Source: Bacillota bacterium (GTDB lineage: Bacteria > Bacillota > Clostridia > Lachnospirales > Lachnospiraceae). Taken from it: DNA of 9,362 nucleotides. The notes beneath the pieces were generated by a model. It saw only the letters and a program-made list of their open reading frames with translations, did not search any database and had not been told where the DNA came from. The translations under genes were made by a program, and so were the position numbers. Where the stretch lies: assembly GCA_023407575.1 (NCBI GenBank), contig JAEYLX010000050.1, forward strand, positions 1-9,362. Reading direction: 5' to 3'. Each line of letters begins with the position of its first letter. Position 1 is the stretch's first letter. This document shows positions 1 through 6,601 of the stretch, in pieces.

Positions 1-1182
1 GCTTGCGTCCCCGCCGCCGGGCACGGCGCAGGAGGCCAGCCGTTCCGGGGTGATGGCGGTGCCGGAGGCGATGATCGTGAGCCGCTCGATGCAGTTCTCC
101 AGTTCGCGGATGTTGCCCGGCCACGTATGGTTCTTGAGGATCTCAAGGGCCGCCTCCGTGAACGTCACCGGGACTTTGCCCATCTCCCCGGCGGCGCGGA
201 GGGCGAAGTGCTCGGCGAGGAGGGGGATGTCTTCCTTGCGTTCCCTGAGCGACGGCATGATGATCGGGTAGACGTTGAGCCGGTAATACAGATCGCGGCG
301 GAACTTCCCTTTTTCAATGGCTTCGACGAGGTTTTGGTTGGTCGCGGCGATGATGCGCACGTCGACCTTTTGCGTGGTGTTGGAGCCGACGGGCTCAATG
401 GCCTTCTCCTGGATGCAGCGCAGGATCTTCGCCTGGAGCGCCAGCGGCATGTCCCCGATTTCGTCGAGGAACAGCGTGCCGCCGTCGGCCTGTGCGAAGC
501 GCCCCTTGCGGTTGCTGGTGGCGCCCGTGAACGCGCCTCTGGCGTGGCCGAACAGCTCGCTTTCGAGGAGCTGTTCGGGGATGGCGGCGCAGTTGATGGT
601 CACGAGGGGGGCTTTGGCCCTCGGGCCGCCGTAGTGGATGGCCTTGGCCACGACTTCCTTGCCGGTGCCGGATTCGCCGGTGATGAGCACGTTGGCACTG
701 CTCGCCGAGACTTCCCTGACGTTGCGCAGCAGGGCGAGGTAGGCCGGGCTTTGCCCGACGAATTGCCCGGCCGAGGCGGTCTGGAGCTGTTCGCGCAGAT
801 CCCGGTTGTCCCGCCCGAGCGCGTAATACCGCAGCGCGCTGGCGATGGTGGCTTCGAGGGCGTCGAGTTCGAACGGCTTCACCGTGTAGTCGAACGCCCC
901 TTCCTTGATGATCTCCACAGCCTCCTTGAGCGAGGCGTAGGCGGTCATGATCACCACGGGCAGATCCGGGTTGGCGGCCTTGACCTTTTCCATCAGCTCG
1001 CGCCCGCTCAGCCCCGGAAGCCGGAGATCGCTCAGGACGAGGTGCACTTCCCGTTCTTCGAGTACGGCCAGCGCTTCCTCGGCCGTTTCCGCCGTGACCG
1101 TGCCGTAGCCCATGTTTTCGAGGGCTACGGCCAGCACTTCCAAAAGGTTCGCTTCGTCGTCGACGATGAGGATTGTATACAT
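1..1182 (-). CDS. NtrC-family sigma-54-dependent response regulator (3' end off window)
   Basis: Reading leftward from an ATG at 1182, 394 codons stay open to the window edge, so the C-terminus is missing. Residues 1-115 are a receiver domain: acidic pair D8/D9, phosphoacceptor D52 (in VLSDLRLPG), T80 and K102. Residues about 140-375 are an AAA+ sigma-54 activator domain with Walker A GESGTGKE (169-176), the sigma-54 contact loop GAFTGA (216-221), Walker B LFLDE (ending D240/E241) and a RDLYYRLNV segment near 297-303. The WPGNIREL region (354-361) leads towards the Fis-type helix-turn-helix, which would lie beyond base 1. Proteins of this family bind upstream sites when phosphorylated and remodel sigma-54 RNA polymerase using ATP. 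It follows the histidine kinase on the same strand, which is its likely partner. The GGCGGA just before the ATG is only a weak ribosome site. The class is certain; the target genes are inferred from the adjacent sigma-54 promoter. Confidence 0.95.
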   Translation of the reverse strand, partial: MYTILIVDDEANLLEVLAVALENMGYGTVTAETAEEALAVLEEREVHLVLSDLRLPGLSGRELMEKVKAANPDLPVVIMTAYASLKEAVEIIKEGAFDYTVKPFELDALEATIASALRYYALGRDNRDLREQLQTASAGQFVGQSPAYLALLRNVREVSASSANVLITGESGTGKEVVAKAIHYGGPRAKAPLVTINCAAIPEQLLESELFGHARGAFTGATSNRKGRFAQADGGTLFLDEIGDMPLALQAKILRCIQEKAIEPVGSNTTQKVDVRIIAATNQNLVEAIEKGKFRRDLYYRLNVYPIIMPSLRERKEDIPLLAEHFALRAAGEMGKVPVTFTEAALEILKNHTWPGNIRELENCIERLTIIASGTAITPERLASCAVPGGGDAS

Positions 1183-1225
1183 GATTCCGCCGTTTGCTGG
1201 GACAGCATTGCTTGTGAAATGATAT

Positions 1226-1279
1226 TGGGGTGTTGGGGGGAAGCGCCTTTCCCGGAAAAGCTCCTCCCTCCTCAACCCC
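1226..1279. repeat. Imperfect G-rich/C-rich inverted repeat between kinase and regulator
   Basis: A G-rich arm (about 1227-1252) and a C-rich arm (about 1254-1279) are complementary over most of their length, with a few mismatches around a TTTCCCGGAAA core. The layout resembles the stronger hairpin at 7456-7502: G-rich arm, CCTTTC/GAAA core, CCTCC-rich arm. On the minus strand it would lie in the transcript between kinase and regulator. No T-run follows it on that strand, so it could be an attenuator, an RNA-processing or stability hairpin, or a decayed member of a genomic repeat family. Confidence 0.45.
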
Positions 1280-1292
1280 GCCGGAACGGAAC

Positions 1293-1305
1293 CCCTCCCT
1301 TCCCC
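1293..1305. repeat. C-rich 13-mer, copy 1
   Basis: CCCTCCCTTCCCC lies in the gap between the kinase and regulator genes. The same 13 bases recur at 4139-4151 and 7492-7504, each time between genes and in the same orientation. This copy has no perfect G-rich partner arm beside it. It may be a fragment of a dispersed hairpin or terminator repeat. Confidence 0.55.
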
Positions 1306-1337
1306 TGAAACCGTATGGCTTTCAAAAGGAAGCCGCC

Positions 1338-3044
1338 TTACCTGTTCAGGCACACGGTAAATACGGTCCCTTCCCCGACCGTGCTTGAGCAGGAGATGCT
1401 GCCGCCGTGTTCTTCAATAATGGCATAGGCTTTTGACAGGCCGAGGCCAAGCCCGTTCTTTTTGGTCGAGATGAAGGGCATATGGATTGTGGACAGCAGA
1501 TTCGGGGGGATGCCGCAGCCCGTGTCCTTGAGTTCGATGCGGATCTGCCCGCCTTCCGCGTACAGGCGCACGGAGAGGGTGCCACCTTGCGGCATGGCGT
1601 CCATCGCGTTCAGCCCGAGGTTGAGCAGGACCTGCCGGATCTGGCTCCGCTCGCCGAGGACCCGGTCGTCCTCCGCCTCGTTGGAGAAGCTGTACCGGAT
1701 GCCGCGCTTGTCCATTTCGGCGGAGCTCAGTTCCGCGATTTCCTGTATCAGCGGGGACAGCGGGAAATATTCGAGTTTCAGCGGCGAGGGCTTGGCGAAG
1801 GCCAGGAACTCGGAAATCAGGTTGTTGATGCGGGCCACTTCTTCAACCACGAAGCCGAGCAGCCGGACTTCCCGCGACTTGACGGCGAGGGACGCGAGCA
1901 CCACTTCGGCGGAGGTCTTGATGACCACGAGGGGGTTGCGGATCTCGTGGGCGAAGCCGAGGGCTATTTCGCCGAGCATACGCGAACGCTCCTGCCGGGC
2001 GGACTTGATGCTCTCGTGCCGCATGATTTCCAGCTGCCGCGCCATGACGTTGAAACCGGCGGTCAGCTCGGCGATCTCGTCGTTCCCCCGGACGGGAAGC
2101 TGGCAGTCGAGCTTTCCGGCGGCGATGTCGCGCGCGCCCTCGTTGAGCTGGCGGAGGGGGCTTATCAGCCTGCGGGCCAGCACGTACCCGATCCCCGCCG
2201 AGAGCAGGGTCCCGAAGATGAAAAAGCCCCAGAACAGCACCGGGCTCGCCAGCCAGCCCCGGAAGGGGAGCAGGAGGGCGGAGGTGACGAACAGCGCCTG
2301 GACCTCGCCGTTTTCGCCGCGCGCCACGGCGATCAGGGAATGCGCGCCGGGGGTGTCGTCGGTCCAGTCGGGTTCGGGGATGAAGACGGTTGAGGCCCCT
2401 TTCCCGATCTCTTCCAAGGCGCTGCGCGGGATGTGGAAACGCTTGTCCGAGGCCGAAGAATAGACCTGCCGGAATGTGTCGCCCTCCGGCAGGAAGATAC
2501 GCAGGATCACCGGGCCGCTGGCGCTGCTGTCCGAGTAGTCGATGCTGAACCAGCTGGCAAGCTGGAGGGTACGGACCTTGCCGTCGTCCGCCGTGAATGC
2601 CCGTTCGCTCGTGACGGCGACCCGCCGCGTACCGTCGGCCATGAGGACCCAGCTGAACAGGGCGCCGGGATACAGCGGCTCCGCGATCCGGCCTTCGGGC
2701 AGGGTGGCGTAGAGCAGCCCCCCCTCCGCGTCCCGGAGCCACAGCGCGTCGATATCCATAAAGGAAAGGGCCGCGGCTTCCCTTTTGTTGAGGGTCGTCT
2801 TGCCGTCGAAGCGGGTATCGAGGAGGCGGCTCACGGCCTTGAGGCGCTCGTGCGTTTCCTCGACGCTGTGGCGCATGTAGGTCGTGGCTTCCCCGAGCCA
2901 GCGCTCGATGTTCCTGTTCACCACATCGGCGATGAGCTCCGTGGTGATCTTGCTCGCCACCAGCATGGGTATGACCGCCACCAGGACGAAGGCCAGCACC
3001 AGCTTGGCGACGAGCGATATCTTCAATCCGCGAAAATACTTCAT
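1338..3044 (-). CDS. Membrane sensor histidine kinase (HAMP, HisKA, HATPase)
   Basis: A 568-residue kinase in the usual order: first membrane helix (about 10-30), an extracytoplasmic sensor region of about 238 residues, second membrane helix (about 269-290), HAMP linker (about 290-345), dimerisation/phosphoacceptor domain with H366 in FAHEIRNPL, and an ATPase domain with the N-box (N475/N479 in LLNLGLNAMDAM), DTGCGIP (507-513) and GLGLGLSKA (531-539). All catalytic motifs are intact. I chose the ATG at 3044 because the membrane helix follows at once; an in-frame ATG at 3119 would add 25 residues lacking a signal-like character. An AGGG lies about 11 bases upstream of the chosen start. The sensor region looks like a PAS/Cache-type fold (SFMDIDALWLRDAEGGLLYA is typical), but this is inferred and the ligand is unknown. 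It is transcribed away from the rightward cluster and is probably the partner of the downstream regulator. Confidence 0.93.
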   Translation of the reverse strand: MKYFRGLKISLVAKLVLAFVLVAVIPMLVASKITTELIADVVNRNIERWLGEATTYMRHSVEETHERLKAVSRLLDTRFDGKTTLNKREAAALSFMDIDALWLRDAEGGLLYATLPEGRIAEPLYPGALFSWVLMADGTRRVAVTSERAFTADDGKVRTLQLASWFSIDYSDSSASGPVILRIFLPEGDTFRQVYSSASDKRFHIPRSALEEIGKGASTVFIPEPDWTDDTPGAHSLIAVARGENGEVQALFVTSALLLPFRGWLASPVLFWGFFIFGTLLSAGIGYVLARRLISPLRQLNEGARDIAAGKLDCQLPVRGNDEIAELTAGFNVMARQLEIMRHESIKSARQERSRMLGEIALGFAHEIRNPLVVIKTSAEVVLASLAVKSREVRLLGFVVEEVARINNLISEFLAFAKPSPLKLEYFPLSPLIQEIAELSSAEMDKRGIRYSFSNEAEDDRVLGERSQIRQVLLNLGLNAMDAMPQGGTLSVRLYAEGGQIRIELKDTGCGIPPNLLSTIHMPFISTKKNGLGLGLSKAYAIIEEHGGSISCSSTVGEGTVFTVCLNR

Positions 3045-3110
3045 AACCCGCCCTGAACAGCGTATATTATTAAGGATAACCGGGGGACGGAGACTACCGC
3101 ATGTTGTGTG

Positions 3111-3135
3111 GCCCAGCATAGCGCAGCCGCTGGGC
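3111..3135. promoter_or_regulatory. Inverted repeat GCCCAGC-N11-GCTGGGC, possible activator site
   Basis: Two perfect 7-base arms (3111-3117 and 3129-3135) flank an 11-base spacer. The centre lies about 195 bases before the predicted sigma-54 start site, within the range at which NtrC-class activators can work by DNA looping. It also lies about 80 bases before the kinase start and could act there. A simple RNA hairpin is the alternative; no T-run follows on either strand. Confidence 0.35.
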
Positions 3136-3255
3136 GGGGTCTAACACCATTTCCTGTAGCAAGCTCCATTTTTTGTAGCTCGTTTCCTTCATTTTATGTT
3201 GCTTCCTCTCGATCCCCGCGGTTTTCGCCGCCTCGCGCCTTTTTTTGCAATCATA

Positions 3256-3276
3256 GGGGAAGCAATGGCATTCCCC
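3256..3276. promoter_or_regulatory. Inverted repeat GGGGAA-N9-TTCCCC, candidate operator
   Basis: Perfect 6-base arms (3256-3261 and 3271-3276) have centres 15 bases apart and are centred near -52 relative to the predicted start site. A second, shorter dyad, CCGGA-TT-TCCGG (3275-3286), abuts it and ends just before the -24 element. The dyad form suits a dimeric regulator, but the position is closer to the promoter than usual for sigma-54 enhancers. Its role is inferred. Confidence 0.35.
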
Positions 3277-3291
3277 GGATTTCCGGCGCCG

Positions 3292-3307
3292 TGGCACGCT
3301 GTTTGCT
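3292..3307 (+). promoter_or_regulatory. Sigma-54 (-24/-12) promoter
   Basis: TGGCACG-CTGT-TTGCT matches the sigma-54 consensus TGGCACG-N4-TTGC(A/T) at every defined base. The invariant GG (3293-3294) and GC (3305-3306) have the required 10-base separation. Transcription should start near 3318, giving a leader of about 20 bases before the ATG at 3338. It faces the phosphatase-led cluster and lies beside genes for a kinase and a sigma-54 activator, which supports it functionally. Confidence 0.9.
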
Positions 3308-3326
3308 TATTTTGGGGAAACAGCCC

Positions 3327-3330
3327 GGAG
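3327..3330 (+). promoter_or_regulatory. Ribosome binding site for the phosphatase
   Basis: GGAG lies 7 bases before the ATG at 3338. It supports that start and falls inside the short leader predicted from the sigma-54 promoter. Confidence 0.7.
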
Positions 3331-3337
3331 TTTCCAC

Positions 3338-4078
3338 ATGCATACCGATCACCCCTTCACGGAGAAGCAAGACGTGTTCCAGTTGCCCGATTTCGCGGCG
3401 GGGCCGTATTCCGTCATCTGCGATTTCGACGGCACCGTCACGCCGTTCGACGTGACCGACGCGATCCTCGAACGGTTCGCCCGGCCAGCCTGGAAAACCA
3501 TCGAGGACGAATGGGTGCGGGGTGCCATCTCGGCCCGCCAGTGCATGGAGCGGCAGATCCCGCTCATCGAGGCTCCGCTGGAGCGGCTGGACGCCTTTCT
3601 GGACACGGTCCCCGTCACCGGCGGGTTCGTGGAGTTCGTGCGGTACAGCCGCTCGAAAGGCATCCCCCTCGGCATCGTGAGCGACGGCATGGACTACCCC
3701 ATCAAGCGCATCTTGAACAGGCACGGCCTGCGCCATGTCCCCGTGGTCGCCAACCGCATGGTCTACAGGGAAGGGGCCTACCGCCTCGAATTCCCCTACG
3801 GACGCGAAGGCTGCGCTTCCGGGGTGTGCAAGTGCGGCGTTGCCGAGGCCGTCTCGGGGGACGGCAAGACCCTGCTCATCGGAGACGGGCTTTCCGACTG
3901 CTGTCTGGCGCGCTCGGCCTCGTTCACGCTGGCCCGGCAGGGCAAGGCCCTGCACCGCCGCTGTGCCGCCGAAGGGTATCCGTATTTCACCTATCTTGAT
4001 TTCTTCGACATCCTTGAGGCGTTCGGCGCACCCCTGCCGAAGCCCATCGCCGCGCCCGCCGCGGCTCCGGCTGCCTAG
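3338..4078 (+). CDS. HAD-IB phosphatase, MtnX/SerB-like
   Basis: A 246-residue HAD-superfamily phosphohydrolase. Motif I is CDFDGTVT, with nucleophile D29 and acid/base D31. Motif II is VSDG (S115), a motif III lysine is probably K165, and motif IV is GDGLSD (D183/D187) for magnesium. The cap insert lies between motifs I and II, as in the HAD-IB (phosphoserine phosphatase/MtnX) branch. Three cysteines (C159, C164, C166) lie just before motif IV, an area that is also cysteine-containing in MtnX-like proteins. The last 15 or so residues are an Ala/Pro tail, probably disordered. It is cytoplasmic, as no signal peptide is seen. MtnX itself acts in methionine salvage, but no other salvage gene is present here, so another small phosphoester is likely. 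It is the first gene after the sigma-54 promoter and precedes an aminotransferase, so it may supply or clear a phosphorylated intermediate. Family is firm; substrate is unknown. Confidence 0.88.
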   Translation: MHTDHPFTEKQDVFQLPDFAAGPYSVICDFDGTVTPFDVTDAILERFARPAWKTIEDEWVRGAISARQCMERQIPLIEAPLERLDAFLDTVPVTGGFVEFVRYSRSKGIPLGIVSDGMDYPIKRILNRHGLRHVPVVANRMVYREGAYRLEFPYGREGCASGVCKCGVAEAVSGDGKTLLIGDGLSDCCLARSASFTLARQGKALHRRCAAEGYPYFTYLDFFDILEAFGAPLPKPIAAPAAAPAA

Positions 4079-4099
4079 GGCGGAGAGCTTTGCCTTTGG

Positions 4100-4131
4100 A
4101 ACAAATCCCATTTCGAAGGGGATTGTTTGAA
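4100..4131 (+). repeat. Imperfect inverted repeat after the phosphatase
   Basis: AACAAATCCC (4100-4109) and GGGATTGTTT (4119-4128) can pair with about eight matches around an ATTTCGAAG loop. A C-rich 13-mer follows. The hairpin lies between the phosphatase stop and the aminotransferase start and could tune downstream expression. Without a T-run it is a poor terminator, so read-through into the aminotransferase is expected. Confidence 0.35.
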
Positions 4132-4138
4132 CCTGTAT

Positions 4139-4151
4139 CCCTCCCTTCCCC
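4139..4151. repeat. C-rich 13-mer, copy 2
   Basis: CCCTCCCTTCCCC is identical to the copies at 1293-1305 and 7492-7504. It lies about 50 bases before the preferred aminotransferase start. It would be translated only if an upstream ATG at 4090 were used, which is one argument against that start. Confidence 0.55.
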
Positions 4152-4190
4152 AAGATCTCCGGCCCCTTTCACATTTCACCCCCAACCTGT

Positions 4191-4203
4191 GGAGAATGTC
4201 TTG
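4191..4203 (+). promoter_or_regulatory. Ribosome site that selects a TTG start
   Basis: GGAG (4191-4194) lies 6 bases before TTG at 4201. The in-frame ATG at 4090 and GTG at 4189 have no comparable site. The codons between 4090 and 4200 overlap a hairpin and the C-rich repeat and give a Pro-rich sequence unlike an aminotransferase N-terminus. Confidence 0.65.
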
Positions 4204-5586
4204 AAGACCACGAAAGCAGACGAAAAGGCGCTTCTCGAAGCCGAATCCCGGTATTGCTCCTACGGCGACACCGTGCACTATCTGGAACCGGCGAAGCTGT
4301 TCGCGGGCTGTAACGGCTCGTTCCTGTACGATTACGAGGACAAGCCCTATCTCGACCTCCAGATGTGGTATTCCGCCGTCAACTTCGGCTATGCCAACCC
4401 GCGCCTGAACGATGCCCTGAAGCGCCAGATCGACACGCTGCCGCAGGTCGCCTCCCAGTACCTGCACAAGGAAAAGATCGAACTCGCCGCCATGCTCTGC
4501 GAATCCATCAAGGACGCGTGGGGCGAAGAGGGCCGCGTGCATTTCAACGTGGGCGGCTCGCAGGCCATTGAGGACTCCCTCAAGCTCGTGCGCAACGCCT
4601 GCGGCGGCAAGAGCCTCATGATCGCCTTCGAGGGCGGCTACCACGGGCGCACGCTCGGCGCGTCGTCCATCACCTCCTCCTACCGCTACCGCCGCCGTTA
4701 CGGGCACTTCGGGGAACGCGCGCTGTTCGTGCCCTTCCCGTACTGCTTCCGCTGCCCCTACGGCAAGCGCCGCGACGACTGCGGCATGTTCTGCGCCGAC
4801 CAGTTCGAGCGCCTGTTCGAAACCGAATATTACGGCGTGTGGGACCCCAAGGCCGGGGAAGCCGAATACGCCGCGTTCTATGTGGAATGCATCCAGGGCA
4901 CGGGCGGCTATGTGATCCCGCCGGACGGCTATTACCCGCGCCTCAAGAAGGTCCTCGACGAGCGCAAGATCATGCTCGTGGACGACGAAATCCAGATGGG
5001 CTTCTACCGTACCGGCAAGCTCTGGGGCCTCCAGAATTTCGGCATCACCCCGGACGTGGTGGTCTTCGGCAAGGCCATGACCAACGGCCTGAACCCCCTC
5101 GCGGGCATCTGGGCCAAGGAACGGTATATCAATCCGCAGGTGTTCCCCTGCGGCTCCACGCACTCGACCTTTGCCAGCAACCCCCTCGGCACGGCGGTGG
5201 CCCTCGAAACCATGCGGATGCTGGCGGAAGAGGACTACGAAACCCGCGTGCGCGAGATGGGCGCCTACTTCCTTGAGGGTCTGCGCGAGCTGAAGTCCCG
5301 CTACGCCATCATCGGCGACGTGGACGGCCTCGGCCTTGCCCTGCGCGCCGAAATCTGCGCGGCGGACGGCTTCACCCCCGACAAGGCCATGATGGACCGC
5401 ATCGTGGACGAGGGCATCAAGGGCGACCTCATGGTCGACGGCAAGCGGTACGGCCTTGTCCTTGACGTGGGCGGCTACTATAAGAACGTGATCACCCTTG
5501 CGCCGTCGTTGCACATCACGCGCGAAGAGGTTGATCTTGCCATGCGCCTGCTAGATGAAATCCTGCGCCGCGTGACGAAAAACTGA
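4201..5586 (+). CDS. Class III PLP-dependent aminotransferase
   Basis: From the TTG start this is a 461-residue fold-type I enzyme of the ornithine/GABA aminotransferase class. Residue numbers count from the TTG. Visible are the PLP phosphate loop GGSQAIE (118-124), YHGRT (147-151), DDEIQMG with D262 (pyridine nitrogen) and Q265, and the Schiff-base lysine K291 in VFGKAM. The THSTFASNPL segment (about 321-330) is the usual cofactor region from the partner subunit. A cysteine-rich loop has C182, C185, C194 and C198, as in some GABA-aminotransferase-like relatives, and could bind metal or form disulfides. Length and motifs indicate an intact enzyme. It is probably co-transcribed from the sigma-54 promoter, with a hairpin and hydrolase after it. 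It should move an amino group between an amino acid and an aldehyde or keto compound. It does not carry enough signature to be called acetylornithine, GABA, taurine or diaminopimelate-type, so no symbol is given. Confidence 0.9.
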   Translation: MKTTKADEKALLEAESRYCSYGDTVHYLEPAKLFAGCNGSFLYDYEDKPYLDLQMWYSAVNFGYANPRLNDALKRQIDTLPQVASQYLHKEKIELAAMLCESIKDAWGEEGRVHFNVGGSQAIEDSLKLVRNACGGKSLMIAFEGGYHGRTLGASSITSSYRYRRRYGHFGERALFVPFPYCFRCPYGKRRDDCGMFCADQFERLFETEYYGVWDPKAGEAEYAAFYVECIQGTGGYVIPPDGYYPRLKKVLDERKIMLVDDEIQMGFYRTGKLWGLQNFGITPDVVVFGKAMTNGLNPLAGIWAKERYINPQVFPCGSTHSTFASNPLGTAVALETMRMLAEEDYETRVREMGAYFLEGLRELKSRYAIIGDVDGLGLALRAEICAADGFTPDKAMMDRIVDEGIKGDLMVDGKRYGLVLDVGGYYKNVITLAPSLHITREEVDLAMRLLDEILRRVTKN

Positions 5587-5593
5587 CTTTTGC

Positions 5594-5617
5594 CGGGCCG
5601 GGGGAAACCCCGGTCCG
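5594..5617 (+). repeat. Strong GC hairpin with GAAA tetraloop
   Basis: A 10-base-pair stem (5594-5603 with 5608-5617, one G-T pair) is closed by a GAAA loop, a stable GNRA type. It starts 8 bases after the aminotransferase stop and ends 21 bases before the hydrolase ATG. No T-run follows, so it is more likely a 3'-end protector, processing site or partial attenuator than a full terminator. Confidence 0.6.
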
Positions 5618-5638
5618 ACGACAAGGATTTTCCCTTCT

Positions 5639-6601
5639 ATGCAGAGCCTTGAACGACTCGGCCCTTTCTTCCCGGGGGGGCGCATCGGCTTTTTGCTGGT
5701 GCACGGCCTTGCCGGGACGCCCGCCGAAATGAAGATCCTCGGCAAGCGCCTGAACAGGTACGGCTTCACCGTCCTGTGCCCGCAGCTTGCCGGGCATTGC
5801 GCCTCGGAAGAGGAGCTCATCACCACCTGCTGGTCGGACTGGTCGCGGAGCGTCGAGGACGCCTTCGACGCGCTCTCGCGGCACATGGACGCCGTATTCG
5901 TGGGCGGGCTTTCCGCCGGGGCCGTGCTTTCGCTGCGCCACGCCCAGCGTTATCCGGGGCGGGCTCGGGGGCTGGCCCTCTATTCCACGACCCTGCGGTA
6001 CGACGGCTGGACCATCCCCAAGCTGAGCTTCCTTCTGCCGCTCATCCTCAAGACGCCCTATTTCGGCAAGCGCTACCGTTTTGAGGAAGCCTTCCCCTAC
6101 GGCATCATGGACGACAAGCTGCGCGGGCGCATCCTCGCGCAGATGCAGAGCGGGGACGCTGCGGCGGCGGGCTTTACGGCCACGCCCGGCGCGTCGCTGA
6201 AACAGCTCTGGGGGCTGGTGGCGGCGGTGAAACGCGATCTGCCGAGCATCAAGACGCCCACGCTCATCGTGCACGCCGGCAACGACGACATCGCCAGCGC
6301 GCGCAGCAACGCCCTGTATGTGCGCGACCACATCGGCGGGCCCACGGAACTGCTCCTGCTCGACAGAAGCTACCATATGGTCACCATCGATCAGGAGCGC
6401 AACGTGGTGGGCGACGCCACGGCGCGTTTCGCCTGGAATCTGCTTTCCGACGCGGAGCGCGAACGCCTCGCCGCCGTAGCCCGTGAGCCTGTCCCCGCCG
6501 CGCCGGAGACCTCTGCGCAAACGCCGGACGCCGCCGCGCCATCTCCCGCTTCCTCGGTTGCGGAAGGGATGGAAAAAGCGGCGGAGGGGGCGGGGCGATG
6601 A
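5639..6601 (+). CDS. Alpha/beta hydrolase (carboxylesterase/lysophospholipase-like)
   Basis: A 320-residue protein, of which about 1-280 is an alpha/beta-hydrolase fold of the Est30/monoacylglycerol-lipase type. VHGLAGTP (21-28) forms the oxyanion region, GLSAG (90-94) holds nucleophile S92, HAGNDDI (212-218) supplies the acid (D216 or D217), and SYHMVTID (244-251) holds H246. The triad is complete. The family cleaves carboxyl esters, often of acyl glycerides, but some members hydrolyse thioesters or amides. Residues from about 284 are a long Ala/Pro-rich tail, unusual for the family. There is no signal peptide, so action is cytoplasmic. AAGGA (5623-5627) lies 11 bases before the ATG. The stop overlaps the next start as ATGA, which couples its translation to the membrane subunits and suggests it acts on what they carry. 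The substrate is unknown. Confidence 0.87.
   Translation: MQSLERLGPFFPGGRIGFLLVHGLAGTPAEMKILGKRLNRYGFTVLCPQLAGHCASEEELITTCWSDWSRSVEDAFDALSRHMDAVFVGGLSAGAVLSLRHAQRYPGRARGLALYSTTLRYDGWTIPKLSFLLPLILKTPYFGKRYRFEEAFPYGIMDDKLRGRILAQMQSGDAAAAGFTATPGASLKQLWGLVAAVKRDLPSIKTPTLIVHAGNDDIASARSNALYVRDHIGGPTELLLLDRSYHMVTIDQERNVVGDATARFAWNLLSDAERERLAAVAREPVPAAPETSAQTPDAAAPSPASSVAEGMEKAAEGAGR

Larger units (their letters stand above)
3045..3337. promoter_or_regulatory. Divergent intergenic control region
   Basis: These 293 bases separate the leftward kinase from the rightward phosphatase and hold no convincing gene. The middle (about 3141-3250) is noticeably more AT-rich than its surroundings. The region contains a sigma-54 promoter facing right, inverted repeats at 3111-3135, 3256-3276 and 3275-3286, and two TGTAGC copies 19 bases apart (3155-3160 and 3174-3179). 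On the minus strand, an AT-rich stretch about 15-30 bases before the kinase start could hold a -10 element (TAATAT or TATACG), but I see no good -35 partner. Confidence 0.75.

Noticed and set aside
127..1308. Plus-strand open frame of 393 codons opposite the response regulator
   Set aside because: The minus strand encodes a textbook NtrC-family protein over the same bases. The plus-strand product has no recognisable motif.
3045..3119. 25-residue N-terminal extension of the kinase from ATG 3119
   Set aside because: The ATG at 3044 places the membrane helix at residue 10 as is usual. The extension is not hydrophobic and overlaps likely promoter sequence.
3094..3297. Small minus-strand open frame (67 codons) in the divergent region
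   Set aside because: It overlaps the sigma-54 promoter and operator-like dyads, has no convincing ribosome site and gives a basic low-information peptide.
3338..4078. mtnX or serB as a firm name for the phosphatase
   Set aside because: Catalytic motifs are shared by many HAD-IB enzymes, and no methionine-salvage or serine-pathway neighbour supports either name.
4075..5514. Minus-strand open frame of 479 codons opposite the class III aminotransferase
   Set aside because: It mirrors the codon pattern of the real gene, shows only repetitive Ala/Val/His-rich sequence and crosses the intergenic hairpin and repeat.
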